Assembly: GCA_028688955.1 (NCBI GenBank) | Contig: JAQTXD010000014.1 | Coordinates: 17,991-55,487, forward strand | Origin: Desulfuromonadaceae bacterium | GTDB lineage: Bacteria; Desulfobacterota; Desulfuromonadia; Geobacterales; Pseudopelobacteraceae | Length of the DNA stretch: 37,497 nucleotides | Reading direction: 5' to 3' | Part shown: one piece after another, positions 16,708 to 25,672 of the stretch | How the letters are laid out: the number at the start of each line of letters is the position of its first letter | Numbering within the stretch: the stretch's first letter is position 1 | Program-made: the position numbers and the translations under genes | The notes under the pieces: generated by a model | Database searches by the model: none | Seen by the model: only the letters and a program-made list of their open reading frames with translations | What the model was told of the DNA's origin: nothing

Positions 16708-16767
16708 GCGCGGAAGCAATCACACGCAACCACAAACCGGGGCAGACGAAAGTCTCCCCGGTTTTTT
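16685..16767 (+). promoter_or_regulatory. transcription attenuator of aroF (antiterminator/terminator switch)
   Basis: Two exclusive pairings are visible. In the antiterminator, 16685-16693 (CGTCTGCCC) pairs perfectly with 16740-16748 (GGGCAGACG), enclosing a small 5-bp hairpin (16701-16705 with 16722-16726). In the terminator, 16735-16747 pairs with 16752-16763. The two share 16740-16747. The upstream strand overlaps codons 22-25 of the leader peptide, so a ribosome that reaches the stop codon would cover it and let the terminator form. Confidence 0.75.
16735..16767 (+). terminator. intrinsic terminator in the aroF leader
   Basis: A 12-bp stem (16735-16747 with 16752-16763, one bulged C at 16743), a GAAA tetraloop and a run of six T (16762-16767). 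It can also end the cheV transcript. It lies 77 bases before the aroF start. Confidence 0.9.
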
Positions 16768-16792
16768 GCTGTCTGACATGATCAGTTCAGCC

Positions 16793-16817
16793 AGGGCCGG
16801 GGGAAACTTCCGGCCTT
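16793..16817 (+). other. strong hairpin in the aroF 5' untranslated region
   Basis: An 11-bp stem (16793-16803 with 16807-16817, three wobble pairs) with an AAA loop lies between the attenuator and the ribosome site of aroF (GGAAAGGA near 16830). It may stabilise the mRNA or tune translation. No T-run follows, so it is not a terminator. Confidence 0.55.
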
Positions 16818-16843
16818 GTCTGTTTGTGGGAAAGGATCAGGGA

Positions 16844-17863
16844 ATGATTATTGTAATGAAAGCGGGAGCTGCACAGAAAGACAAGGATGAGGTGTTGAGG
16901 CGTATCAAGGAACTGGGTTACACATCGCATGTGATTCATGGCACCACACGTGATGTAATTGGTGCCATTGGTGACGAACGGGGCAAAGCGGCCCTGCAGG
17001 CGCTCGACTCTCTGCATGGTGTGGAGAATGTTGTTCCGATCCTGCAGCCCTATAAACTGGCTTCATTTGAAGTAAAGAGGGAGCCAAGTGTGGTGCGAAT
17101 CAGTGACAATGTTGCCATTGGCGGTTCCCAGGTTGTCATTATGGCCGGTCCGTGCTCGGTGGAAAGTGAAGAGCAGATTCTTGAATCCGCTCTGGCGGTT
17201 AAAAAATCAGGTGCTCATATACTCCGTGGTGGCGCATTTAAGCCGCGCACATCTCCCTATTCATTTCAGGGACTTGAAGAGGAAGGGCTTAAGCTGCTTG
17301 CCAAGGCTCGCGACTTGACCGGACTCCCGTTTGTTACAGAAGTTATCAATCCGGAAACAGCTGATATGGTTGCAGCCTACGCCGATGTTCTCCAGATTGG
17401 TGCCCGCAACTCACAGAACTTTGCGCTGCTCAAAAAAGTCGGCCAGCTTGGTAAGCCGGTGCTGCTGAAGCGGGGTATGGCGATGACTATCCAGGAGCTT
17501 TTGATGAGCGCTGAATACATCATGAGCGAAGGAAACCAGTCTGTTATACTCTGTGAACGCGGCATCCGTACTTTTGAAACGGCGACCCGTAACACCCTTG
17601 ACTTGTCGGCAATTCCCGTGTTGAAAGGGAAAACACATCTTCCCGTTGTTATTGATCCATCCCACGGAACCGGCAATCACCATTATGTTGCGCCAATGTG
17701 CTATGCCGCCGTTGCGGCAGGAGCTGACGGATTGATTGTGGAGGTACATCCTGATCCGGAACATGCCTCATCGGACGGTGCCCAGTCATTGAAACCTATC
17801 AAATTTGATGAAATGATGAAAAAATTACGACTGTTTGCCGACGCGGGAGGAAGAACTCTTTAG
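16844..17863 (+). CDS. aroF: 3-deoxy-7-phosphoheptulonate synthase (DAHP synthase, class I beta)
   Basis: DAHP synthase (339 aa) condenses phosphoenolpyruvate and erythrose 4-phosphate, the entry step of the shikimate pathway. It is of the TM0343 type: residues 1 to about 70 form a ferredoxin-like/ACT-like regulatory domain ([13 protein letters not shown]), and about 75-339 the barrel. Catalytic and metal-site segments are visible: [42 protein letters not shown] and IDPSHGTG. The start ATG 16844 has GGAAAGGA upstream; the longer frame from 16766 would run through the attenuator T-run. The N-terminal domain suggests allosteric inhibition by an aromatic amino acid, adding to the attenuator. Confidence 0.96.
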   Translation: MIIVMKAGAAQKDKDEVLRRIKELGYTSHVIHGTTRDVIGAIGDERGKAALQALDSLHGVENVVPILQPYKLASFEVKREPSVVRISDNVAIGGSQVVIMAGPCSVESEEQILESALAVKKSGAHILRGGAFKPRTSPYSFQGLEEEGLKLLAKARDLTGLPFVTEVINPETADMVAAYADVLQIGARNSQNFALLKKVGQLGKPVLLKRGMAMTIQELLMSAEYIMSEGNQSVILCERGIRTFETATRNTLDLSAIPVLKGKTHLPVVIDPSHGTGNHHYVAPMCYAAVAAGADGLIVEVHPDPEHASSDGAQSLKPIKFDEMMKKLRLFADAGGRTL

Positions 17864-17883
17864 CCGGTACAATGTAGAGTAAC

Positions 17884-17945
17884 GGCAGTGGAATGAGGAT
17901 AGGGTGATCGAGTCGGGACACTCTCTTTAGCCTCATTCTACTGCC
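17884..17945. other. long stem-loop between aroF and glnD
   Basis: A 15-bp inverted repeat (17884-17898 with 17931-17945, one G-T pair) encloses a 32-base loop that can form a further 6-bp stem. There is no immediate T-run; ATTTTTG follows 16 bases later. It may be a factor-aided terminator or a 3' stabiliser of the aroF mRNA. Confidence 0.6.
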
Positions 17946-17972
17946 CTGTTGTTAACTACCATTTTTGACTCT

Positions 17973-18001
17973 TTGACTCACTGCTCCACGTGACGTATAA
18001 T
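17973..18001 (+). promoter_or_regulatory. sigma70-type promoter of glnD
   Basis: TTGACT (17973-17978) and a perfect TATAAT (17996-18001) are separated by 17 bp. Transcription would begin near 18008, about 60 bases before the glnD start. It is one of the two best promoters in the window. Confidence 0.8.
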
Positions 18002-18070
18002 CCGCCGCACGCAGCGGCCACAGCTGCCCGCCTTGCCACACCCAATGTTCTGCGACAATGAAGGAGTCCC

Positions 18071-20782
18071 ATGCAATTTTTTATTGATCCCTATTTCCCC
18101 GATGGTTTGGATGCTGTTGGTGATGCCGGTATGGCTGGTTTTGATGAGAAACGGTCACTGTACCTTTCCGGGTGCAAAAAATTTCTGGCCAAATACCGCG
18201 ATGACATTAGACAGCTGCATAGCAGCGGTGCCAGCGGGAGCGAAGTAACCCACCTGCTCAGCGACATGATGGACGAGCTGCACAACAAGCTGTTCCTATC
18301 CATAATTTATGATCTGGGTGGCGGTGACGCCATGCTGGAGCATATCTCATTGGTGGCAGTTGGCGGTTACGGTCGCGGGGAACTGAACCCATTTTCCGAC
18401 ATTGACATCATGTTCCTGCACGATGGCGTCCTGCCGACTGCAACGGTTGAGGATATTGCCCAGAAATTGCTCTATTTTCTCTGGGACATGCGCCTGGATG
18501 TTGGCTACTCGGTACGTAAGACTCAGGACTGTGTGGAAATGGCGGCGGCTGATGGTACCGTGAAGACGGCGTTGATGGATGCCCGTTTTCTGTCCGGCAG
18601 CCGTCCGCTTTTTACCACTCTCAGCAAGGTTATTTTCAGTCAGATTCTGCCTAAATCGAGCGACTCATTCATAAAGGAAAAGATAGCTGATATGAAAGTC
18701 CGCCTTGAGAAGTACGGTGCAACCGTCTATCTGCTGGAGCCAAATATCAAAGAGGGGGAGGGGGGCCTTCGTGACCTGCAGACCGCTATCTGGATTGCCA
18801 GGGTCAAGTACAAATTTACCGACCTGCGTGAACTGATCATCAAGGGGATTATGAACGACGAGGAGTTGGAAAACTACCTTTCGGCGCTCGATTATCTCTG
18901 GCGTATCCGCAATGAACTTCACTATTTTAACGGCCGCAAAAACGATCAGCTTACCTTTGATGCCCAAGTGCACCTGGCCGGATTTCTGGGGTATGAGGAT
19001 CGTGGCAGGGTGCTGGCTGTTGAAGATTTCATGCGGGATTATTACCGCCAGGGGAACAAGGTCGAACATTTCACCTCGAGCATCATATCCCGCTGTATCT
19101 GGCGCGATGAAGGGGCCCTGAGGATTTTAGGCTATTTTATCCGGAGGCCCGTTGGGGATGGCTGTTTCGTTCTCAAGGGGGAATTGATTGTCCCGGACGA
19201 GTCGGTTGTAGAGGGGAACCCGGGTGTTATGATGAAAATGTTCGAACTGGCCCAGAAACATGGTGTCACCTTCAACGTTCGAGTCAAGGGGATTATCAGG
19301 AGGCATCTTGCTCTCATCAACGACAAATTCCGCCGAAATCGCGAGGTCAATCAATCTTTCCTGAATATCCTCCGCTCCTCCAAGGGTGTCGCCAATACGC
19401 TGCGCCTGATGCATCATCTGGAATTCCTGAACCACTATATTCCTGAACTTGAACATATTTACTGCAAGGTGCAGCACGATTTGTACCACATATACACGGT
19501 TGATATTCACACCCTGTTCGCAGTTGAGCAGGCTGAGAAGATGCTGAGCGGTGAATTCAAGACGATTATGCCGCTTCCCTGCTCTATCGCTGCAGAGATC
19601 GGCAAACCGGAGCTGTTGATTCTGTCAGTGCTCTTTCATGATATAGGCAAGGGATCGGGCGGTGGGCACGCCGAAAAAGGTGCCGCCATGATTCCGACGA
19701 TCGCCCGCCGCATGGGTCTCTCCAAGGAAGACAGCGAGCGGCTGGAATTTCTCGTCCGGCATCATCTGCTGTTTGCTCACATAGCCCAGCGCCGTGATCT
19801 GAATGACGAGAAAATGATAGTCCAGTTTGCCCGCCAGATAGAAACAAGCGAGAATCTGAAAATGCTCTTTCTGTTGACGGTTGCTGATGTCCGTGCCGTT
19901 GGAACGGATGTGTGGACCGCGTGGAAAGCCTCACTGTTCCAGGAATTATTTGAAAAGGCCTTCGGAGTTCTTGACCGTGGCGGCTTTCAACAGGAGGCCA
20001 GCAGCGAGCGGGTTACCTCCATGATCAAAAAAGTCACCGCTATGCTGGAAAACGATTTCCCCACTGTGGAGATACGGCATGAACTGAAGGCCATGCCGGT
20101 ACGGCTGCTGCTTTCAAATCCTCCACAACTGATTGCGGAACAGGTACGCCTGTTGCTGGGCCTTGAACAGTCTGATATTCTGCTGCGGCTTACCCACCAG
20201 CATGAAACCGGCTATTCTGAGTACACTATCTGCGCTCATGACATGCCGGGACTGTTCTCCCGGATAACCGGTGTCATGGCGGCAAACGGTATCAACATTC
20301 TTGGGGCTCAGATCAACACCAGTAAGAATGGTAAAGTGTTGGACATACTGCAGGTAAATTCTCCTCAGGGAAATCTTATTACCGATCCGTCCCGCTGGGA
20401 CAAGATTGAACAGGATATGCGCCAGACCCTGCATGGTGAAGTACTGGTGTCAACACTGGTTGCCAAGCGCAAACGTCCGACATTGCTGACAACACGCCCT
20501 GCGCCACGCTTTCCGACGAAAGTCGATATTGATAATGAAGTCTCCGACGATTACACCGTTATCGATATCCTGACCCATGATAAGGTTGGGTTGCTCTACC
20601 TGATTACCAGTACGCTGGCTGAAATGGGCCTCTATATCGGAGTCTCGAAGATTTCTACGAAGGTTGATCAGGTTGCCGACGTGTTCTATGTGCGCGATAT
20701 ATTCGGACAAAAAATATTCGCGTCTGAAAAATTGAGCGAAATCTGCAGTAAGCTCATGACCGCAATCGATGAGTGGGTGTAA
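18071..20782 (+). CDS. glnD: PII uridylyltransferase/uridylyl-removing enzyme
   Basis: GlnD (903 aa) adds and removes UMP on PII proteins in response to glutamine and so reports nitrogen status. The nucleotidyltransferase site GGYGRGELNPFSDIDI is at about 98-113, with the GlnD-specific EGEGGLRDLQTAIW segment near 225-240. The HD domain with LFHDIGKGSGGGH is near 520-535. Two ACT domains follow at about 715-790 (AHDMPGLFSRITGVMAANGI) and 825-903 (THDKVGLLYLITSTL), which sense glutamine. AAGGAG lies 4 bases before the ATG. Its length and all domains are normal. It has its own strong promoter; no glnB or glnA is adjacent. Confidence 0.96.
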   Translation: MQFFIDPYFPDGLDAVGDAGMAGFDEKRSLYLSGCKKFLAKYRDDIRQLHSSGASGSEVTHLLSDMMDELHNKLFLSIIYDLGGGDAMLEHISLVAVGGYGRGELNPFSDIDIMFLHDGVLPTATVEDIAQKLLYFLWDMRLDVGYSVRKTQDCVEMAAADGTVKTALMDARFLSGSRPLFTTLSKVIFSQILPKSSDSFIKEKIADMKVRLEKYGATVYLLEPNIKEGEGGLRDLQTAIWIARVKYKFTDLRELIIKGIMNDEELENYLSALDYLWRIRNELHYFNGRKNDQLTFDAQVHLAGFLGYEDRGRVLAVEDFMRDYYRQGNKVEHFTSSIISRCIWRDEGALRILGYFIRRPVGDGCFVLKGELIVPDESVVEGNPGVMMKMFELAQKHGVTFNVRVKGIIRRHLALINDKFRRNREVNQSFLNILRSSKGVANTLRLMHHLEFLNHYIPELEHIYCKVQHDLYHIYTVDIHTLFAVEQAEKMLSGEFKTIMPLPCSIAAEIGKPELLILSVLFHDIGKGSGGGHAEKGAAMIPTIARRMGLSKEDSERLEFLVRHHLLFAHIAQRRDLNDEKMIVQFARQIETSENLKMLFLLTVADVRAVGTDVWTAWKASLFQELFEKAFGVLDRGGFQQEASSERVTSMIKKVTAMLENDFPTVEIRHELKAMPVRLLLSNPPQLIAEQVRLLLGLEQSDILLRLTHQHETGYSEYTICAHDMPGLFSRITGVMAANGINILGAQINTSKNGKVLDILQVNSPQGNLITDPSRWDKIEQDMRQTLHGEVLVSTLVAKRKRPTLLTTRPAPRFPTKVDIDNEVSDDYTVIDILTHDKVGLLYLITSTLAEMGLYIGVSKISTKVDQVADVFYVRDIFGQKIFASEKLSEICSKLMTAIDEWV

Positions 20783-20844
20783 TACCTGATTTTGAAAGTA
20801 GAACGATTTGAAGAGCGAAGGGCAGGCACTGGCGGAGTCAATGG

Positions 20845-21783
20845 GTGGATGAATTTATTAAGGTAGTGTTACTGTCCGGCCGTACCGCGCTCGAGTTGGC
20901 GCTGTATGTGCTGCTGCCGGTACTGGTAATTATGATGGCCATAATGAAAGTGGTTGAAGCACGTGGCCTGCTCGCACTGGTAGCCAGAATTGTGCGTCCG
21001 CTGCTGCGGCTATTCGGTGTTCCCGGAGCCGGTGCATTTGCCATCATGCAACTGCTGTTCGTCAGTTTTGCCGCACCGCTGGCCACCCTTGCAATCATGG
21101 AAAAAGACGGTACGTCACGGCGGCGGATTGCTGCCACACTCGCCATGGTATTCACCATGTCCCAGGCTAATGTGGTCTTTCCCATGGTGGCTGCAGGCCT
21201 GAACCTTGGGATCATCATGCTGACGTCACTGGTCGGCGGGTTTGTTGCTGCTGCGGTTACGTATTACCTGTTTGCCCGTTCAGCCGGAGATGACGGCACT
21301 GCTGTTGAGGAATTTGTTGCTGTCGCGGGAACACCGCGAAAAAGTACAACACTCAACCTGATGATTGTCGGCGGCCAGGAAGCGGTTCAGGTTATCCTCG
21401 GTGCAATTCCGATCTTGATTCTGGCTATTTTTCTGGTGAACGTACTTAAGGCTGTCGGTGCCATTACCCTCCTGGAAACAGCATTGTCACCGCTGTTTGC
21501 ACTGATTGGATTCCCGGCCGTTGCAGTGCTGCCGCTGGCTACCAAATATCTGGCGGGAGGTACCGCCATGATGGGAGTAACGCTTAATCTGCTGAAAGAG
21601 GGTGCCATAACGACGTTGGAGCTTAACCGCATGGCCGGCTTTCTTACCAATCCCTGCGACATTGTCGGAGTCGCGGTATTAATTTCTGCAGGTACCCGCT
21701 CTGCATCTGTTGTCAGACCGGCCATAGCGGGTGCGGTCATCGGCATCCTGTTGCGCGGGGTGCTGCACCTGGTGATTTTCTAA
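20845..21783 (+). CDS. Gate-domain (nucleoside recognition) membrane protein
   Basis: A 312-residue integral membrane protein with about eight hydrophobic segments arranged as two halves, each starting with a Gate-domain pattern: the first with SGRTALELALYVLLPVLVIM and MSQANVVFPM, the second with GGQEAVQVILGAIPILILAI and the motif LTNPCDIVGVA. This matches the family of spore maturation protein and nucleoside-recognition proteins. The start is GTG 20845 with GGAG 8 bases upstream. It follows glnD by 62 bp and may be on the same transcript. The transported or recognised substrate is unknown; the organism is not expected to form spores. Confidence 0.8.
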   Translation: MDEFIKVVLLSGRTALELALYVLLPVLVIMMAIMKVVEARGLLALVARIVRPLLRLFGVPGAGAFAIMQLLFVSFAAPLATLAIMEKDGTSRRRIAATLAMVFTMSQANVVFPMVAAGLNLGIIMLTSLVGGFVAAAVTYYLFARSAGDDGTAVEEFVAVAGTPRKSTTLNLMIVGGQEAVQVILGAIPILILAIFLVNVLKAVGAITLLETALSPLFALIGFPAVAVLPLATKYLAGGTAMMGVTLNLLKEGAITTLELNRMAGFLTNPCDIVGVAVLISAGTRSASVVRPAIAGAVIGILLRGVLHLVIF

Positions 21784-21826
21784 TGGCTCACCGTATTGAA
21801 CAATGTGCCGCACAGGGTACCACTGC

Positions 21827-22714
21827 GTGAACGACTACCTCGACCTATTCCTTTCCTACCTTATTGTTGAAAAAGGCCTCTCGGAAAATACCCGCACGGC
21901 GTACAGTTCAGATCTTGTCCGCTATCTGGATTTTCTGGAGAAGTCAGGACGGCAGAAGCCATCTGACGTTACAACAGCTGATATTGCGACGTTCCTGGGA
22001 ACGTTACAAAAACTGGCCGTCGGCCCACGGAGTCGAGCCCGCTGCCTGTCGGCCATCCGTATGTTTCACAAGTTTCTGATGATTGAAAATTACGCTGAAA
22101 GTAATCCGGCAATGATAATCGAAGCGCCACGCATGTTGCATACGTTGCCGCATTTTCTGGATGGCCGTGAAGTAGACGCCCTCTTTGCTGCATGCAGCGG
22201 AGAGCGGGGTGAGGATCTGCGCGATCGCGCCATGCTGGAATTATTGTATGCCACCGGGTTGCGAGTATCAGAATTGGTTCACCTTAAACTGCGCGAAGTC
22301 AATCTTGATTCCGGGTATCTGATGACGGTGGGGAAGGGGAACAAGGAGCGGCTTGTGCCGATTGGCGAATCAGCCCGCCTGCATGCCGCTGTCTACCTGA
22401 ACTCGGTTCGAAAAAATAGTGACCCTCAACAGCAGAATCCCTATTTTTTTCTGTCCCGTCTCGGGACGGTCATGAGTCGTCAGGCGTTCTGGAACATCAT
22501 AAAAAAACGTACGGAGATGGCTGCTATTCGCAAAAATATCTCACCCCACACCCTGCGGCATTCATTTGCCACCCATCTGCTGGAGAACGGGGCTGACCTG
22601 CGCAGCGTGCAGATCATGCTCGGACATGCCGATCTGTCCAGCACACAAATCTATACCCACGTTACCCGGGAACGCCTGAAACGTCTGCATCAACACATTC
22701 ATCCGCGAGGGTGA
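21827..22714 (+). CDS. xerD: tyrosine recombinase XerD-like
   Basis: A 295-residue tyrosine recombinase of the XerC/XerD group, which resolves chromosome dimers at dif sites with FtsK. Residues 1-90 form the core-binding (SAM-like) domain and about 105-290 the catalytic domain. The catalytic residues are all visible: Arg146 (ATGLRVSEL), Lys170 (VGKGNKER), His241 and Arg244 (HTLRHSFATH), His267 (LGHADLSST) and Tyr276 (TQIYTHV). The GTG at 21827 gives the usual N-terminus; an in-frame ATG at 21803 is possible. No integrated element or att site is near, so it is a housekeeping recombinase. XerC and XerD cannot be firmly separated here. Confidence 0.9.
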   Translation: MNDYLDLFLSYLIVEKGLSENTRTAYSSDLVRYLDFLEKSGRQKPSDVTTADIATFLGTLQKLAVGPRSRARCLSAIRMFHKFLMIENYAESNPAMIIEAPRMLHTLPHFLDGREVDALFAACSGERGEDLRDRAMLELLYATGLRVSELVHLKLREVNLDSGYLMTVGKGNKERLVPIGESARLHAAVYLNSVRKNSDPQQQNPYFFLSRLGTVMSRQAFWNIIKKRTEMAAIRKNISPHTLRHSFATHLLENGADLRSVQIMLGHADLSSTQIYTHVTRERLKRLHQHIHPRG

Positions 22715-22748
22715 CGGTTTCCACAATTTGCGCATTGACGTAGTTTTA

Positions 22749-22777
22749 TTGACACGTTTCCCCAATCAGATTAGTAT
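22749..22777 (+). promoter_or_regulatory. sigma70-type promoter of pgpH-ybeY-dgkA
   Basis: A perfect TTGACA (22749-22754) and TAGTAT (22772-22777) are 17 bp apart, about 55 bases before the start of the HD phosphohydrolase gene. Confidence 0.75.
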
Positions 22778-22831
22778 TCAACTCTTGTTTTAAATGCCGT
22801 AAATCCACCTATTATCTGGCGTAGACATACT

Positions 22832-25273
22832 ATGGCTGAACAATCAGGCAGCAAACAGGATCAACATACTCTGACGTACTTGAGCCAGTTCGGATCGAAC
22901 CTGCTTGATTCGCTCATCAAGACATTTTCAAATCCTGAGACTGCCCGCCGCAACCGGTTTATCCTGCTCGTTACGACCGCTCTGATTTTGACCTTTGTCA
23001 TACTCCCCAAACAGCACACATCCAATCTGTCGTATAAAATCGGTGATATAGCTACATCTGATATTCGAGTGACCAATGATCTGCTTGTTGAAGACAAGGC
23101 GTTGACTGAGCAGCGTCGCAAAGATGCCGGTAACAATGCTCCGGTTGTTTACAATCTGAGTGATCAGATGGCTGGGGCCCTGTATGACAAACTTCAACAC
23201 ACCGTTACGATTATTCGTGAGGGGCGTGATGCGAAACCGCAGAAATCTGTGTCCCAATGGCGAGAACAGTTGACTCCGTTGCTGGATACAGACCTGAGTG
23301 CTGCCGAGATAACGGCACTAACCCGGATTTCGTCAGAAAAGCTTTTTTTGGCGCACGTGTCGGCGTTGCTGAATGAACTGTATCAACGGAAAATTGTTCT
23401 GGATGGCAAAGTTTTTCAGACAGACATCCGCAGAGGTCTCGAAATCTCTGATAACAACGGTCACCCCATAGGCGGCGGTGACTATACAACCGGGTTTACG
23501 GAAATTGGTGAAGCACGTCGAATCGTCAAAAACTGGAACTTTAAAGGGGTGGGCGCCTATGCTGACAATGCTCGCATATCCGATATAATTGCCAGAATCC
23601 TGCTCCCAAATATGTTTTTTAATCGTGAAGCTTCCGAGGTACGTTCCCGTACTGCCATGGAGGCTGTGCGCCCGGTTCTTTTTAAACTGCAGAAGGGGGA
23701 AATGGTTATTCGGGTTGGTGAGCGGATAACCCCGGAGCAATTTCACAAACTCGCGGCTATTAATAATAACCAGCTGGGTGGCGGTGGTATTTTTACTGCG
23801 TTGGGAACCTTTGTCTTGATTAGTGTGCTTTTTTATTTTCCCTACCGCTTCGCATGCAAGAATATTCGGAAATTCAACCCGACCAATAAAGATGTGCTGA
23901 TACTTTCGCTTTTAGTTACGATAAGTTTCATCTGCTTCAAGACCGCCATCCAGATTACACACAACATCGGACCTGTATTCCCCTCTGTTGATGCCTCAAA
24001 CTACTTTTACCTTTTTCCGTTCGCTGCCGGAGCGATGGTTGTGCGGATTTTTATCAACTCCGAAGTGGCACTGGTGTATTGCGCCATACTGGCGCCATTG
24101 CTTGGAATCATGTTTGATAACAACATGCTTGTGTCCATTTACTCCTTACTGGGTGGCATTATGGGTGCGCATGGTGTTCGCCACTGCACCAGTCGCGGTA
24201 CAATTTACACCGCCGGTATGAAAGTTTCGGTTGTCAATCTGGCGTTGGCGTTGTCATTTCAAACATTAAACAATGCCATTTTCACTCTTCAAACCCTCTA
24301 CATAACCATATTTGCATTATGCAGCGGCATCATTTGCGCAGGGTTTGTCTCAAGTTTCATTCCACTTGTTGAGACGCTCTTTCAGTATACGACAGATATC
24401 AAACTGCTGGAGCTTGCGAACCTTAATTCACCGGTACTTCGTGAGCTGATGGTCAAGGCACCGGGTACCTATCACCATAGTATAGTCGTCGGGAATCTTG
24501 TAGAAGCCGCCGCTGAATCAATAGGTGCGAACCCTCTTTTGGCACGGGTATCTGCGTACTATCATGATATTGGTAAAGCTTCGAAGCCGCTTTATTTTAT
24601 TGAAAATCAGGGAGGTGAAGAGAACCGTCATGACAAACTCACTCCCAGCATGAGTGCGCTGATTCTGATTTCTCATATCAAGGACGGTGCAGAACTTGCC
24701 CGGGAAAACCGCCTGGGGCAGCCGATTATTGATATTATCAGGCAGCATCACGGTACGGCGCTGATCAAGTTCTTTTATGAGCGGGCCAAAAGTCAGGCCG
24801 CCGTAAGCGGGCAGATTGTCGAGGAAAAGGAGTTTCGTTATCCCGGTCCCAAGCCGCAGACGAGGGAGGCGGGCATTGTCATGTTGGCTGATTGTGTTGA
24901 AGCCGCGTCCCGCACCCTCGTAAATCCCACGTCAGACCGCATTCAGGGGTTGGTTCAGAAGCTGATCAATAATGTATTTATTGATGGTCAACTGGATGAA
25001 TGCGAACTGACACTGAAGAATCTGCACGAAATCGCCCGGAGTTTTACCGTCATTTTGAACGGCATCTTTCATCACCGGATTGATTATCCTGAACCTGCGT
25101 ACAAGGGGGGAAATCGCTCTAAAAAGATGGAAATCCGTGAGCAGGCAAAAAATGCCAATGGAGTGGATCCGCATGCTGATACTGTTGAACAACCGCCAGA
25201 GACGCCATCGGTTCGAAAACCGGCAATTCAAGAACGTGGCTGCGAGAATCTTAAGCGACTTGGGATGTCCTGA
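22832..25273 (+). CDS. pgpH: 7TM-HD (PgpH-like) HD-domain phosphohydrolase
   Basis: An 813-residue membrane phosphohydrolase. A first membrane segment (about 45-60) leads to an extracytoplasmic 7TMR-HDED domain (about 70-290), seven hydrophobic segments (about 310-520) and a cytoplasmic HD domain with the metal site YHDIGKASKP (near 576) and RQHHGT. In Listeria and relatives PgpH degrades cyclic di-AMP; activity here is inferred from the family. The C-terminal 34 codons overlap the start of ybeY by 101 bases and encode a charged, probably disordered tail. There is little of a ribosome site before ATG 22832. Its place ahead of ybeY and dgkA is the common order. Confidence 0.92.
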   Translation: MAEQSGSKQDQHTLTYLSQFGSNLLDSLIKTFSNPETARRNRFILLVTTALILTFVILPKQHTSNLSYKIGDIATSDIRVTNDLLVEDKALTEQRRKDAGNNAPVVYNLSDQMAGALYDKLQHTVTIIREGRDAKPQKSVSQWREQLTPLLDTDLSAAEITALTRISSEKLFLAHVSALLNELYQRKIVLDGKVFQTDIRRGLEISDNNGHPIGGGDYTTGFTEIGEARRIVKNWNFKGVGAYADNARISDIIARILLPNMFFNREASEVRSRTAMEAVRPVLFKLQKGEMVIRVGERITPEQFHKLAAINNNQLGGGGIFTALGTFVLISVLFYFPYRFACKNIRKFNPTNKDVLILSLLVTISFICFKTAIQITHNIGPVFPSVDASNYFYLFPFAAGAMVVRIFINSEVALVYCAILAPLLGIMFDNNMLVSIYSLLGGIMGAHGVRHCTSRGTIYTAGMKVSVVNLALALSFQTLNNAIFTLQTLYITIFALCSGIICAGFVSSFIPLVETLFQYTTDIKLLELANLNSPVLRELMVKAPGTYHHSIVVGNLVEAAAESIGANPLLARVSAYYHDIGKASKPLYFIENQGGEENRHDKLTPSMSALILISHIKDGAELARENRLGQPIIDIIRQHHGTALIKFFYERAKSQAAVSGQIVEEKEFRYPGPKPQTREAGIVMLADCVEAASRTLVNPTSDRIQGLVQKLINNVFIDGQLDECELTLKNLHEIARSFTVILNGIFHHRIDYPEPAYKGGNRSKKMEIREQAKNANGVDPHADTVEQPPETPSVRKPAIQERGCENLKRLGMS

Positions 25274-25643
25274 AACGACGGAACTTTCCATATCGGTTGT
25301 GGGAGACCGCTCGATCCGGATCATAAACCGTGAATATCTTGCAAAGGATCGTCCGACAAACGTAATTTCATTTTCTTTGCAGGAAGGGGACTGCGGTGGG
25401 ATAAATCCGCATGCTCTGGGAGATGTCCTGATTTCTGCAGATACCGCTGCCCGTGAAGCAGTTGATGGGGGAATACCGTTCTTCGAGCGTTTGTCGTTTC
25501 TGCTGATGCACGGGATTTTACATCTGTGCGGATATGATCATGAACGGAGTGGTGAAGCCGAGGCAGTCAGAATGCAGCAGAAGGAGCAACAGTTATTCAA
25601 AATCCTGAAGAAGGAAGGGTTGTTAAGCCCGACCGGTTTATAG
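25173..25643 (+). CDS. ybeY: endoribonuclease/rRNA maturation factor YbeY
   Basis: YbeY (156 aa) is a zinc-dependent endoribonuclease for 16S rRNA 3' maturation and ribosome quality control. The zinc motif HGILHLCGYDHE (His113, His117, His123) is intact, and the upstream DRPTNVISF and ALGDVLIS segments are family hallmarks. The start ATG 25173 gives the normal N-terminus (MLILLNNRQ) with GGAG about 10 bases upstream; the longer frame from 25080 is a shadow of pgpH. The overlap of 101 bases with pgpH implies coupled expression. Confidence 0.94.
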   Translation: MLILLNNRQRRHRFENRQFKNVAARILSDLGCPETTELSISVVGDRSIRIINREYLAKDRPTNVISFSLQEGDCGGINPHALGDVLISADTAAREAVDGGIPFFERLSFLLMHGILHLCGYDHERSGEAEAVRMQQKEQQLFKILKKEGLLSPTGL

Positions 25644-25672
25644 ATTCAGCCAATTGCGCCGTTGAGGGCATT

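Noticed and set aside
16681-16767. A riboswitch (for example GEMM/cyclic-di-GMP type) in the aroF leader
   Set aside because: The conserved core of known classes that I can recall is absent. The aromatic-rich frame and two-state helices explain the region better.
21827-22714. The tyrosine recombinase as an integrase of a mobile island
   Set aside because: It has the length and residues of a housekeeping XerC/XerD, lies among core genes, and no att repeats or phage genes are near.
25580-25643. A programmed -1 frameshift site joining ybeY and dgkA
   Set aside because: No classical slippery heptamer in the right phase was found, so it is kept only as one option in the dgkA start finding.
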